Shown piece by piece: positions 1-8,674 of a DNA stretch of 64,000 nucleotides (within the stretch, counting starts at the first letter, position 1; the number at the start of each line of letters is the position of its first letter). The DNA lies in the NCBI GenBank assembly GCA_963830205.1, contig CAWHLP010000013.1:1-64000 (forward strand), in the 5' to 3' direction. Below the pieces are notes generated by a model. It saw only the letters and a list, made by a program, of their open reading frames with translations, searched no databases and was not told where the DNA came from. Source of the DNA: CAVSRC01 sp963830205. Lineage in GTDB: Bacteria; Pseudomonadota; Alphaproteobacteria; Rhizobiales; Kaistiaceae. The position numbers and the translations under genes were made by a program.

Positions 1-186
1 ACCACTACCGCCCACACGGAGCCCTTGGCGGAAAAACTCCCAGCGAGTATCTCTCCCAAACGAGCCAGGACGCCCCCCAGTCTCAGATGTGCTGATCCCG
101 GACAGCGGCTGGACTACGAGCGGCCGGCCTGCGAAAAATCACGCGGAGACGCGGGCGAGCGCCGCGCCGAAGCTGGGCGAGACAGG

Positions 187-1704
187 ATGGCATCGAGTAC
201 GCGCACCGCGCCCGAACGCGATACGGCCACCTTCCTCGCCGTCATTGCCGCGCTCACGGTTGTCCGTATCGTCGGCCAGTATTTCTCGGTGGTCGATCTC
301 GACGTCGAGGAGGCGCAATACTGGGACTGGTCGCGGCATCTGGCCTTCGGCTACTTCTCCAAGCCGCCGCTGATCGCCTGGGTCGATGCGCTGTCCGGCA
401 TGGTCTGCGGCTCCTCCGAAGCGTGTATCCGCGCGCCGGCGCCGCTGTTCTATTTCGGCACCAGCCTGCTGGTCTTCCTGACGGCTAGGGAGCTCTACGG
501 CGCCAGAGCCGGCCTGTGGGCCGGGCTCGCCTGTGCGCTGGCGCCGGGCGTCTCGTTCTCCGCCCGCATCATGACCACCGACGTGCCGCTGCTCTTCTTC
601 TGGGCGCTGGCGCTCTACGCCTATGTCAGGCTTGCCCGCGGCGGCGGCTGGCGCTGGGGCGCCGTGCTTGCCGGCGCCCTCGGCCTGGGCCTGCTCGCCA
701 AATACGCGATGGCCTATTTCATCCCCGGCGTGCTGCTCGCCGGCCTGGTCTGCAAGGACGCGCGACGGCTGCTCAAGGCACCGGTTCTCTGGCTGGCGCT
801 CGGCGCCGGCGTCCTCATGCTGACGCCGAACATCCTGTGGAACGCCAGCAACGACTTTGCCACGGCCGGCGCCACGGCCGACTATGTCCACGGGGCGCTG
901 TCGCTGGCCAAGCCGCTGGAATTCCTCGTCGGCCAGTTCGGCGTCGCCGGGCCGGTCACCTTCGGCGCGCTGCTGGTCCTGTTTGCCTATTTCGGCTCGC
1001 GCCGGCTCACTGACGACGATCGCGCGATGCTGGCCTTCGCCGTCCCGCCGCTCCTCGTCATCCTGCTGAACGCCATCTATTCCGGTGCCGCCAACGCCAA
1101 CTGGGCGGCCCCGGCGCTGATCTCGGCGTTCATTGTTACCGCGGCCGTCCTGGTGCGCGCTGCATCCTGGCGCATGCTTGCGGCGGGGCTCTCCATCGGT
1201 GTCGTCGCTCAGGCCGCGATGCTCCTCGGCGACACCATCGCCGACCGGCTGACGGTCCCGCTGCTCGGCGCCAATGCCGACCTCTACAAGCGGGTGGAGG
1301 GATGGAAGGTGCTGGCCGCCAAGGCCAAGGCCCTGGCCGCTCCACATGGCGCCGCCTCGGTCGCCGTCGACCGGCGCTGGGAGGCGGCGACGCTCACCTA
1401 CTACCTGCGCGACGATTACACCGTCCACATCTGGTCGGAATGGCCGCAACCGACCAATCACTTCGAGATGATCTATCCGCTCACCGCGGAGGCGAAGCAG
1501 CCGATCCTGTTCATCACCACCTGCGACCGGCCAGACCGGTTCGATCGGGATTTCGATTCGGTGACCGATCTCGGGCCGTTCGCGACGCCGAGCGGGCCGA
1601 CATCGTCACGCGCCTACGAGGCCTTCCTGCTGGCGGGCACGCACGGCGCGCTGGCGCCGCTTCCGCGCTGCGAGGTCGAGGCCGGCGATGAGGCCAAGTC
1701 CTAG
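187..1704 (+). CDS. Glycosyltransferase family 39 membrane protein (ArnT/PMT-like)
   Basis: Predicted 505-residue polytopic inner-membrane glycosyltransferase that would move a sugar from a polyprenyl-phosphate donor onto an envelope acceptor on the periplasmic side. The N-terminal membrane segment is followed by an acidic stretch with EEAQYW at about residues 41-46, matching the acidic-plus-YW motif in the first periplasmic loop of GT39/ArnT enzymes, and then by YFSKPPLIAW at 56-65. About ten hydrophobic segments follow and a soluble C-terminal domain closes the protein. The ATG at 187 is chosen because the 54 codons upstream are Arg/Ser-rich and unlike the family. It is convergent with, and 11 bp from, a LAB_N gene and a GT2 gene that probably supply the lipid-linked sugar. 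Family assignment is firm; the sugar and acceptor cannot be read from sequence. Confidence 0.85.
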   Translation: MASSTRTAPERDTATFLAVIAALTVVRIVGQYFSVVDLDVEEAQYWDWSRHLAFGYFSKPPLIAWVDALSGMVCGSSEACIRAPAPLFYFGTSLLVFLTARELYGARAGLWAGLACALAPGVSFSARIMTTDVPLLFFWALALYAYVRLARGGGWRWGAVLAGALGLGLLAKYAMAYFIPGVLLAGLVCKDARRLLKAPVLWLALGAGVLMLTPNILWNASNDFATAGATADYVHGALSLAKPLEFLVGQFGVAGPVTFGALLVLFAYFGSRRLTDDDRAMLAFAVPPLLVILLNAIYSGAANANWAAPALISAFIVTAAVLVRAASWRMLAAGLSIGVVAQAAMLLGDTIADRLTVPLLGANADLYKRVEGWKVLAAKAKALAAPHGAASVAVDRRWEAATLTYYLRDDYTVHIWSEWPQPTNHFEMIYPLTAEAKQPILFITTCDRPDRFDRDFDSVTDLGPFATPSGPTSSRAYEAFLLAGTHGALAPLPRCEVEAGDEAKS

Positions 1705-1715
1705 CCGGCCGGTGA

Positions 1716-2006
1716 CTATGTCGACGGGGTCTCGTCAGCCCCCTGCCGCTCGCGCCAGATGAAGAAGATGTTGCGGCCGTAGATGAACAGGCCGGCCGCC
1801 TGGCCGACGATGAAGACCGGATCGCGCCGGTAGATGGCGTAGGCCAGCAGCGTCGCCCCGCCGCCCACCGAGAACAGCCAGAAGGCAGCGGGGATGATGC
1901 TGCGGCGGGCGCGCTCGCTGGCGATCCATTGCACGATGAAGCGCGCTGAGAATAACGCCTGACCGAGGAAGCCGATGATGAGCCAGAACGTTTGGGTGCC
2001 GATCAT
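1716..2006 (-). CDS. Small LAB_N domain membrane protein (lipid-A-disaccharide synthase N-terminal-like)
   Basis: A 96-residue protein made of three hydrophobic segments (about residues 7-27, 41-60 and 65-84) with the pattern of the LAB_N domain: FIVQWIASER at 23-32, then a Pro/Ala-rich second helix and YGRNIFFIWR at 76-85. LAB_N proteins occur alone beside GT2 and GT39 genes in many alphaproteobacteria. Their biochemical role is not settled, but a part in lipid-linked sugar handling is the usual inference. Its ATG overlaps the stop of the GT2 gene by four bases (ATGA), so the two are translationally coupled. The last ten residues are polar and probably cytoplasmic. Confidence 0.8.
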   Translation of the reverse strand: MIGTQTFWLIIGFLGQALFSARFIVQWIASERARRSIIPAAFWLFSVGGGATLLAYAIYRRDPVFIVGQAAGLFIYGRNIFFIWRERQGADETPST

Positions 2007-2737
2007 GGGACCAGATGCTCCGCTCTCCGGGGATTCTTGCGCCGCCGCCTGATCAGCCACCAGACGCCGAACAGGTCCGGGATCCCGACCAGAAGCCGGT
2101 CGAGATTGCCATAGTTGGAGGTGCCGTGCTGGCGGGCGCGGTCGGCGACGTCGACATGGACCACGCGCCAGCCGTCGGCGAGGAACAGCGCCGGCAGGAA
2201 GCGGTGCATAGTCTGGAAGTAGGGGAGGTTGAGGTAGGCCTGGCGGCGGAACGCCTTGATGCCGCAGCCGGTGTCGCGGGTTCCGTCCTTGAGCAGCGCG
2301 CCGCGCAGTCCGTTGGCCAGGCGCGAGCCGATCGTCTTGGCGAAGGTCGCCTTGCGGCCGACGCGCTGGCCGGCGACCAGGCCGACAAGCGCATCGCCGA
2401 ACCGGTCGAGGAATTGCGGGATCGGCTTGGGGTCGTTCTGGCCGTCGCCGTCGAGGGTGACGATGATGGCGCCCTGCGCCGCCCAGACGCCCGACCACAG
2501 CGCCGCGCTCTGCCCGAGCGAGCGGGCATGGGCGACGCGCCGCACCGGCAGGCCGTCGCGGCCGAGGCGCGCGATCGTGGCGGCGGTGTCGTCGGTGCTG
2601 CCGTCGTCGGCGATGACGACCTCGTAGCGCCTGTCGCCGACGGCGGCGGCGATCTCGCGGACGAGCGTGGCGAGGTTCTCCGCCTCGTTGCGCGCGGGGA
2701 TGACCACCGACAGCGACGGCTCGCCCAACTCCGCCAT
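2003..2737 (-). CDS. Glycosyltransferase family 2 (dolichyl/undecaprenyl-phosphate sugar synthase-like)
   Basis: A 244-residue GT-A fold glycosyltransferase related to DPM1/ArnC-type polyprenyl-phosphate sugar synthases. It shows VVIPARNE at residues 11-18, DDGSTDDT at 44-51 and the metal-binding DGDGQNDP at 96-103. It ends in a basic tail and lacks the paired C-terminal transmembrane helices of ArnC, so it is probably soluble or peripheral. It is followed by the LAB_N gene with an ATGA overlap and faces the GT39 gene. The inferred pathway is: GT2 loads a sugar onto polyprenyl phosphate, and GT39 uses that product. Another ATG in frame three codons earlier (2746) is possible. The donor sugar is unknown. 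Confidence 0.85.
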   Translation of the reverse strand: MAELGEPSLSVVIPARNEAENLATLVREIAAAVGDRRYEVVIADDGSTDDTAATIARLGRDGLPVRRVAHARSLGQSAALWSGVWAAQGAIIVTLDGDGQNDPKPIPQFLDRFGDALVGLVAGQRVGRKATFAKTIGSRLANGLRGALLKDGTRDTGCGIKAFRRQAYLNLPYFQTMHRFLPALFLADGWRVVHVDVADRARQHGTSNYGNLDRLLVGIPDLFGVWWLIRRRRKNPRRAEHLVP

Positions 2738-2983
2738 GTGCCCCATTCCTCCGGGCGGCCTGCCCGCTTGTCTTGCGGCCGCCTGTCTCGTCTCCCGCCC
2801 CATGGGCGCGCCCCGCCCAGGCCGGTCCTCAAGGCCCGGGCGGTCGCTTCCTAGCACATCTGCCGTGCCGGCCGGCCAGACAATTCGCACGGGCGAGCGG
2901 CACCTCGGCTGGGCAGTCTGCCTGGGGACGCGGCGAAGAATGGTCATGGTGGCGCCGGCAGGGCGGGGTGCTAGCATCGCCGC

Positions 2984-3511
2984 ATGACCATTATGCTGTT
3001 CTTCCTGGCGACGCTGGCCTTCGCCTATTACACGTGGCGCTACGCCATCCTGACCCCACGGCGGCAGGGGCCGTACCGCTTCGTCGCCTTCGAGGGCATC
3101 ACCGCCATCGTGCTGCTCAATTGGCGAGAGTGGTTCGTCGACCCCTTCAGCCCGGTGCAGATCGTTTCCTTCGCCGCCCTGGCGATCTCCGCCTATCTGG
3201 CGCTGGCGAGCTACGCCATGCTCAAGATCATCGGCAAGCCAAAGGGCCACTTCGAATACACCACCGAACTCGTCACCACGAACCTCTACCGCTACATCCG
3301 CCATCCGATGTACGGCTCGCTGCTCTTCTTCGCGATCGGGGCGTGGCTGAAGCAACCGCTCTATTGGCCGGCGGCCCTCATCTTCGCGGTCGTAGTGGTG
3401 GCGCTGGTCATGACCACGCAGGCGGAGGAGGAGGATATGAAGCAGGCGTTCGGCCAGCGCTATGTCGACTACATGAAGACGACCGCGCGCTTCATTCCGT
3501 TCGTGTTCTAG
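2984..3511 (+). CDS. Membrane methyltransferase of the ICMT/PEMT-like family
   Basis: A 175-residue protein with about four membrane helices. It has the C-terminal signature of the isoprenylcysteine/phospholipid methyltransferase superfamily: LYRYIRHPMYGS at about 101-112, an acidic EEED at 148-151, and FGQRYVDYMKTTARFIPF near the end. These segments form the S-adenosylmethionine site in family members. The methyl acceptor is not predictable, since bacterial members act on lipids or small hydrophobic molecules. The gene is divergent from the GT2 gene across a 246-bp gap in which I see no gene, and it lies 16 bp upstream of the broken alcohol dehydrogenase, with which it may be cotranscribed. 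Confidence 0.8.
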   Translation: MTIMLFFLATLAFAYYTWRYAILTPRRQGPYRFVAFEGITAIVLLNWREWFVDPFSPVQIVSFAALAISAYLALASYAMLKIIGKPKGHFEYTTELVTTNLYRYIRHPMYGSLLFFAIGAWLKQPLYWPAALIFAVVVVALVMTTQAEEEDMKQAFGQRYVDYMKTTARFIPFVF

Positions 3512-3527
3512 CGCCAGGGGAAACGCC

Positions 3528-4575
3528 ATGAAAGCCGTGCTCTACGAGGCTTTCGGCGAAACGCCGAACCTCACGACCGTCGCCGATCCGGCGCCCGTGC
3601 CCCACGGCGTCGTCGTCAAGGTGGAGGCCACCGGCATCTGCCGCAGCGACTGGCACGGCTGGATGGGCCACGATCCCGACATCGTGCTGCCCCACGTCCC
3701 CGGCCACGAACTGGCCGGCGTCGTCGAAGCCGTCGGCAGGGACGTGACCGCGCTGGAAGGCCGGCGACCGCGTCACCGTGCCCTTCGTCTGCGGCTGCGG
3801 CGCCTGCCCGGAATGCCACGCCGGCCACCAGCAGGTCTGCCGAAACCAGTTCCAGCCGGGCTTCACCCATTGGGGATCGTTCGCCGAATACGTCGCGATC
3901 GACCGCGCCGACCTCAACCTCGTCGCGCTGCCCGAAGCGATGGATTTCGCCACCGCCGCCAGCCTCGGCTGCCGCTTCGCCACCGCGTTCCGCGCCATTG
4001 TCGATCAGGCGCGGACCTCGGCCCGGCGAGTGGGTTGCCGTCCATGGCTGCGGCGGGGTCGGGCTTTCGGCGATCATGATCGCCACCGCCGTCGGCGCCA
4101 ATGTCGTCGCGGTCGACATCGCCGACGACAAGCTGGCTCTGGCGCAAGGATCTAGGCGCGGTCGCCACCGATCAACGCCAGCAGCGTCGCCAGACGTGCC
4201 CGAGGCGGTCATCGCGCTCACCGGCGGCGGCGCCCATGTCTCGATCGATGCCCTCGGCCATCCCACCACCTGCTTCAACTCGATCCAGAATCTCCGCCGG
4301 CGCGGCCGGCACGTGCAGGTCGGCCTGATGCTGGCGGAACACGCGACGCCCGCCGATGCCCGATGGCCAAGGTCATCGCCCATGAACTCGAGATCTTCGG
4401 CAGCCACGGCATGCAGGCGCATCGCTACGGCGCCATGCTGGCCATGATCGCGGCCGGCAAGCTGCATCCCGAGCGCCTGATCGGCGATCGGATCGGCCTC
4501 GCCCAGTCGATCGCGGCGCTGACCACCATGGACGAATTCCGCGCGCTCGGCGTGACCATCATCACCAGCTTCTGA
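3528..4575 (+). pseudogene. Zinc-dependent alcohol dehydrogenase, seven frameshifts
   Basis: This reads as a medium-chain zinc alcohol dehydrogenase (about 346 residues once repaired), oxidising an alcohol with NAD(P). Recognisable pieces run in order through three frames: the catalytic-zinc region with CRSDWHG and PGHELAG, the structural-zinc Cys cluster CGCGACPECHAGHQQVC, a Rossmann segment with HGCGGVGLS, IDALGHPTTC, and the C-terminal IAHELEIFGSHGMQ. Each frame change is restored by removing one base, near 3750-3753, 4011-4022, 4145, 4170, 4192, 4355 and 4362. The repaired length is an exact multiple of three and no conserved residue is lost. Either the gene is very freshly broken or this stretch has sequencing errors. 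As printed it encodes no full enzyme. It follows the methyltransferase gene by 16 bp. Confidence 0.8.
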
Positions 4576-4625
4576 CCGGTGCGCGGGCGTTATCGCCTGC
4601 GCCGATGGCCTCGGCCCGTCTGCGG

Positions 4626-5666
4626 CTACCACCGCGGGCGACGGCCGGGAACCTTGGCGGCGGGTTCGGTTGGAAGCGCGGCGTGGTTCAGCTTCGTCAA
4701 CCCTTGCTCGACGTCGGCAAACGGCGTCTCGCGCAGATGCTGCACCAGGCTGTCGAGGAATTCCGCCTCCCACAGCGGCAGCTGCGGCTGCGGCGGCGGC
4801 GGCAGGGGGGCGCCGCCGACCAGCCGCGGCGGCGGGTTCATCTCCCTGATGTATTGCGGCCATGGGGTCGCCTTGAGGAAGTCGGCGAGCTCCCTGCGCA
4901 CCGGGTGATCGTCGACGAAGCGGCTGTGCCACGGCTTCGTATCGCCGCTGAAATGGACGACCACCGGAGGCGCAAAATCGCGGATGAACGACGCCCACGC
5001 CCGCGTCACCATGTTGAAGCTCGGCGAAAGCTCCAGCCATCGCATGCGCAGAACCGCATTGAAGATCGTCTGGTCGGCCAGGCGGAATTTGATCGTCTTC
5101 TGGCGCACGAGCTGAAGCGCGGTCTTGGCGATCCGTTGTCGCCGGTACGTCTCGAAATCGATGAGCAGGACGCCGCTGTTGAGGTACTTCGCTCCCATGC
5201 GCTCGTCCGGCGCTATCCCCAGCGTGTCGATCAGCTCGGCGCCGTTGTCCATGTTCGGGATGAACGGCACATGCAGGTCGCGGACCGCCGCCACCGCCTG
5301 CGATCCCATGTCCAGGTCGAAGAGCGCGAACAGCGCCGCGGACTCCGGATAGGTATCGGCGTCGAGATAAAGCAGGCGGTCGTATTGCCGTTCCAGCAGC
5401 GTCGGCACGAACAGGGAATAGTAGGTCGACCGGGTCAGATGGCCGGCCGGCGGCAGGTCGAGGTCGCGATGCAGGCCGTTGAGGTCGATGAGGCGAAACC
5501 CGCCGCCAAGCGTCCCGGCCTCTCCCAGATGGCGCGTCGAATCCGACGCCAGCACGATGTCGATGTCGCGGTCGGAGCGGAGCGCCGCGAGCCGGCTCGC
5601 CAGGAAGACCGCTGGCGGGAACTGTCTGTCGTCGGCGATGAGGAGAACCGCATTCTTTCCGCGCAT
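4626..5666 (-). CDS. Glycosyltransferase family 8
   Basis: A 346-residue retaining glycosyltransferase of the GT8 (galactosyl/glucosyltransferase, glycogenin-like) family. It shows the metal-binding DAD in YLDADT at about residues 100-105, YLNSGVLLIDF mid-protein, ADQTIFN, and the C-terminal VVHFSGDTKPWHS motif, all diagnostic of GT8. A Pro-rich linker follows the catalytic domain, and a further C-terminal segment of about 60 residues is not recognised. No partner gene is adjacent on the same strand, so the acceptor (LPS core, capsule or another glycan) is unknown. It converges on the alcohol dehydrogenase remnant, with 50 bp between them. Confidence 0.85.
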   Translation of the reverse strand: MRGKNAVLLIADDRQFPPAVFLASRLAALRSDRDIDIVLASDSTRHLGEAGTLGGGFRLIDLNGLHRDLDLPPAGHLTRSTYYSLFVPTLLERQYDRLLYLDADTYPESAALFALFDLDMGSQAVAAVRDLHVPFIPNMDNGAELIDTLGIAPDERMGAKYLNSGVLLIDFETYRRQRIAKTALQLVRQKTIKFRLADQTIFNAVLRMRWLELSPSFNMVTRAWASFIRDFAPPVVVHFSGDTKPWHSRFVDDHPVRRELADFLKATPWPQYIREMNPPPRLVGGAPLPPPPQPQLPLWEAEFLDSLVQHLRETPFADVEQGLTKLNHAALPTEPAAKVPGRRPRW

Positions 5667-5811
5667 TGCCGGGCCGATGCAGGGTCGAATTTTGGGGACG
5701 CCAGATTGACGACGGCATGGCCGAAGTCAATCGGCTTCGGCGGAGGGTCGGCGGAGGGCCGGCGGCGCGAGCGCTCCGCGGCCAGCCTCGAGAAGCGCAG
5801 CCTGACAAACC

Positions 5812-6348
5812 TTAGGAGTTCAATAAATCGGCCGTGATCCGCGGATCTGCAACTTGCTCGGCTAGACAGAGGTACGTCGCGGGTGCCCTCGGGGTCATCG
5901 GCACCGACCGCTTGTTTCCCAGGTCCGATACGAGACCGAAGTAGGCCGAGTACGTTCCCTTCTTGGCGTTCACCGCGACGGTAATCCAGGCGGGCGTCGC
6001 TTCGTGCCGTGAGGCCAAGTCCGCGACCTCAGCCAGCATCATGCTCGTTATCTGCTCGACCGTCTTGCCCTGACGCTTCAGCTCGGCGTTCGTCGCGTCC
6101 GGTATCAACACAAGGTTGTAGGATGCGTTCAGCCCGACCTCGCCCTGACGCATCTCGTTTCGCGTCTTCACTCCGATCAGGTAGCGGGTGCCGTCCCTGG
6201 CAGCCAATTGGTCCGCGAACGGGTAGTTTGCCCGCCGCTGGTTCATGTCCTCGACGTCAGTGAACCGGTGCTCTCTGAGCCGTTCCGCCGCCAGCAGGTC
6301 GCCGACGCGCCCGAGCTTGGTGTTGCGTTCCAGTTGGATGAGCTGCAT
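5812..6348 (-). CDS. Orphan protein with a degenerate PD-(D/E)XK nuclease-like core
   Basis: A 178-residue protein that I cannot place in a family with confidence. The N-terminal half has an amphipathic helix (GDLLAAERLREH, about 16-27) followed by YPFADQLAARDGTRYLIGVK at 42-61. This is the helix - Asp - beta-hairpin - xVK layout of the PD-(D/E)XK nuclease fold, with D46 and K61 present but Gly59 where the second acidic residue is expected. The fold assignment is inference and activity is doubtful. Base composition is visibly lower in GC than the flanking genes (about 58% in one 60-base row examined), and the gene sits just beyond the 3' end of tRNA-Ala, both hints of acquisition. No restriction or methyltransferase partner is nearby. 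Confidence 0.6.
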   Translation of the reverse strand: MQLIQLERNTKLGRVGDLLAAERLREHRFTDVEDMNQRRANYPFADQLAARDGTRYLIGVKTRNEMRQGEVGLNASYNLVLIPDATNAELKRQGKTVEQITSMMLAEVADLASRHEATPAWITVAVNAKKGTYSAYFGLVSDLGNKRSVPMTPRAPATYLCLAEQVADPRITADLLNS

Positions 6349-6413
6349 CGCCGTCGCGCCTTCCCGGCTCCCCTCGGCGCTACCTGCGCCTACTCACTCG
6401 ACCGGGGAAGGTT

Positions 6414-6489
<76 letters not shown>

Positions 6490-6625
6490 ATCCTGGGTAA
6501 CCTGCCGGCTCGCTTCTCTGCGGTTCCCCGGGCTTTTCGAGCGGCAGGTTGGGACCCGCCGCCTCCACAAAGTGCGCGGAACCTATGCCGCATGCCTTCC
6601 CAGATCAAGACCGCATTGGGCGGCC

Positions 6626-7003
6626 CTAGCGTTCTTCCTCCTCGACGTCGCCGATGATGTCGCCGACGTCTTCCTCGTCCTCCTCTTCCTCCTCGGCCAG
6701 GAAGGTATCGTCGTCATCGTCGCCTTCGATGTCTTCCTCGCCGGGAACCTTGACGGCGCCGCTGTCAGCGGCCTCCTCGTCGGCCTCCTCCAGCGACACC
6801 AGCTCCGCCGCGACCGAGTCGTCGACCTCGTCCGCGACCACAGCCTTGGCCGGCTTGGCGGCGGCTTGCGGGCGCGCGCGGGTCATCGCCACCTCGAACT
6901 GGGTGCCGCAGCGCGGGCACAGAATCGGTTCGTGGTTCAGGTCGTAATATCGTGCTCCGCAGTTTGGACAGAGCCTTTTGGTTCCGAGCTCAGCTTTCGT
7001 CAC
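6626..7003 (-). CDS. TIGR02300-type FYDLN acid protein
   Basis: A 125-residue protein of the alphaproteobacterial FYDLN-acid family, function unknown. The N-terminal domain holds GTKRLCPNCGARYYDLN with two CxxC pairs (C12/C15 and C29/C32), a likely zinc knuckle. The second half is strongly acidic, with runs of Asp and Glu to the C-terminus. I chose the GTG at 7001-7003, preceded by a GAGG at suitable spacing, because family members start directly with the KAELGTKR segment; the longer in-frame extension to 7105 does not look like the family. It is divergent from aroA, as in many Hyphomicrobiales, across a 236-bp gap in which I see no gene. Confidence 0.85.
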   Translation of the reverse strand: MTKAELGTKRLCPNCGARYYDLNHEPILCPRCGTQFEVAMTRARPQAAAKPAKAVVADEVDDSVAAELVSLEEADEEAADSGAVKVPGEEDIEGDDDDDTFLAEEEEEDEEDVGDIIGDVEEEER

Positions 7004-7239
7004 GGTTGATGCCTCGTCCCGAGCGTTAAGCGGCCCCCCCATAATGCGCCCACCCGGCACTGTCAAAACCATTTCTTTGGGGGCGCGCAGGAATGATGAC
7101 CTCACTGCCCGGCTATGCTATCCGGACGGCGTGCGGGGCAGGGGTCGCGCGCCGGCTTGGCAGGCATGGTCCGGCAGCCTCCGGCAGCCGGCGGAAGGCT
7201 CGGCCAAGAGCGGGCAGCAATCGGAGCAAAGGTCTTTTC

Positions 7240-8587
7240 ATGTCGGGCGACAACACTGCCACGCCGCTGACTGCGAGGGCATCGGGGCCGCTTGCCGGCA
7301 CCATCCGCCCGCCGGGCGACAAGTCGATTTCCCATCGCGCCATCATGCTGGGGGCGCTCGCCGTCGGCGAGACGACGGTCGAGGGGCTGCTCGAGGGCGG
7401 CGACATCCTCGCCACCATTGCCGCCATGCGCGCCTTCGGCGCGGCGGTCAGCCGCACCGGGCCCGGCGCCTGGCGGGTGAACGGCCTCGGCGTCGGCGGC
7501 CTGCTCGAGCCCGAGGGGGTGATCGACTACGCCAATGCCGGCACCGGCGTCCGCCTGGCGCTGGGCATCGCCGGCAGCCAGGCCTTCGCCACCACCTTCA
7601 CCGGCGACGCCTCCCTGGTGAAGCGGCCGATGGGCCGCGTGCTCGACCCGCTCCGCCGCATGGGCGTCCAGGCCATCGCCCGCTCCGGCGACCGCCTGCC
7701 GGCGACGGTGCGCGGGCCTGAGGCCCTGGTGCCGATCGAGTACCGGGTTCCCGTGCCTTCGGCCCAGGTCAAGTCGGCGGTTCTGCTGGCCGCGTTGAAC
7801 AGCGGCGGGGTGACCACGGTCATCGAGCCGGTCGCCACCCGCGACCACACCGAGCGCATGCTCGCCGCCTTCGGCGCGGCCATCGAGGTCGAGGACGGCA
7901 CCGACGGCAGCCGCACCATCCGCATCGAGGGTGGCCGCAACCTCAAACCCCAGGCGATTGCCGTCCCCGGCGACCCGAGTTCGGCCGCCTTCCCGCTGGT
8001 CGCGGCGCTCATCGTCCCAGGCTCCGACGTCACCATTGAGAACGTGCTCCTCAACCCGACCCGTACCGGGCTAATCGAGACGCTGATCGAAATGGGCGGC
8101 GACATCAGCCATCGCCAAGAAGCACAAGGTCGGCGGCGAGGAGGTCGGCGCCGTCCGCGTCAAGGCGAGCAGGCTCAAGGGCGTCACCGTGCCGGCGGCG
8201 CGCGCCCCCTTCATGATCGATGAATATCCGGTGCTCGCCGTCGCCGCCGCCTTCGCCGAAGGGCAGACGGTGATGGACGGCATCGGCGAGATGCGGGTCA
8301 AGGAATCGGACCGCATCGCCGCGGTTGTCGCCGGCCTCAGGGCGAATGGCGTCACCGTCGAGGACACGCCCGATTCCATGGTTGTGACCGGCGCGGCTCA
8401 GGTGCCGGGCGGCGGCAGCGTGGTCACCCAGCTCGACCATCGCATCGCCATGAGCTTCGTCGTCCTCGGCCTTGCCAGCCAGGCGCCGGTGACCATCGAC
8501 GACGCGGCGCCGATTTCCACCAGTTTCCCGGATTTCCGGTCGCTGATGACCGGCCTCGGCGCCTCGTTCGAGGACGCCGGTGCCTGA
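7240..8587 (+). CDS. aroA: 3-phosphoshikimate 1-carboxyvinyltransferase (EPSP synthase), one frameshift
   Basis: EPSP synthase joins phosphoenolpyruvate to shikimate-3-phosphate in aromatic amino acid synthesis. The sequence is of the class II (Agrobacterium CP4-like) type: PPGDKSISHRA with catalytic-site K28, SLVKRPMGRVL, STAQVKSAVLL-like SAQVKSAVLL, EPVATRDHTERML, IDEYPVLAVAAAF and RVKESDR. Residue 101 is Gly where CP4 carries Ala. As printed, the frame breaks at about 8107: dropping one A restores GDIAIAKKHKVGGEEVG, with spacing that matches homologues, and gives 448 residues. Because aroA is normally needed and nothing else is damaged, a sequencing error is likely. It heads the aroA-cmk-rpsA run. 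The start is ATG 7240. Confidence 0.9.
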
Positions 8588-8631
8588 TACTGCGCTTGGC
8601 AAGATCGGCGGGCGAACGCGGTTGGGCGTCC

Positions 8632-8654
8632 TTCTCCCCCCTTGCGGGGGAGAA
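8632..8654. repeat. Perfect hairpin between aroA and cmk
   Basis: TTCTCCCCC and GGGGGAGAA form a perfect 9-bp stem with a 5-base loop (CTTGC). It resembles short C-run/G-run palindromes dispersed between genes of many Hyphomicrobiales genomes. It has no T-run, so it is not a convincing terminator. It buries a GGGGGAG sequence directly in front of an alternative ATG of cmk at 8654. Confidence 0.6.
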
Positions 8655-8674
8655 TGGCGCGCGTGGGGCGGTCC

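Noticed and set aside
25..186. Longer N-terminus for the GT39 protein
   Set aside because: The 54 extra codons are Arg/Ser/Pro-rich and unlike any GT39 N-terminus; the ATG at 187 precedes the first membrane helix at normal distance.
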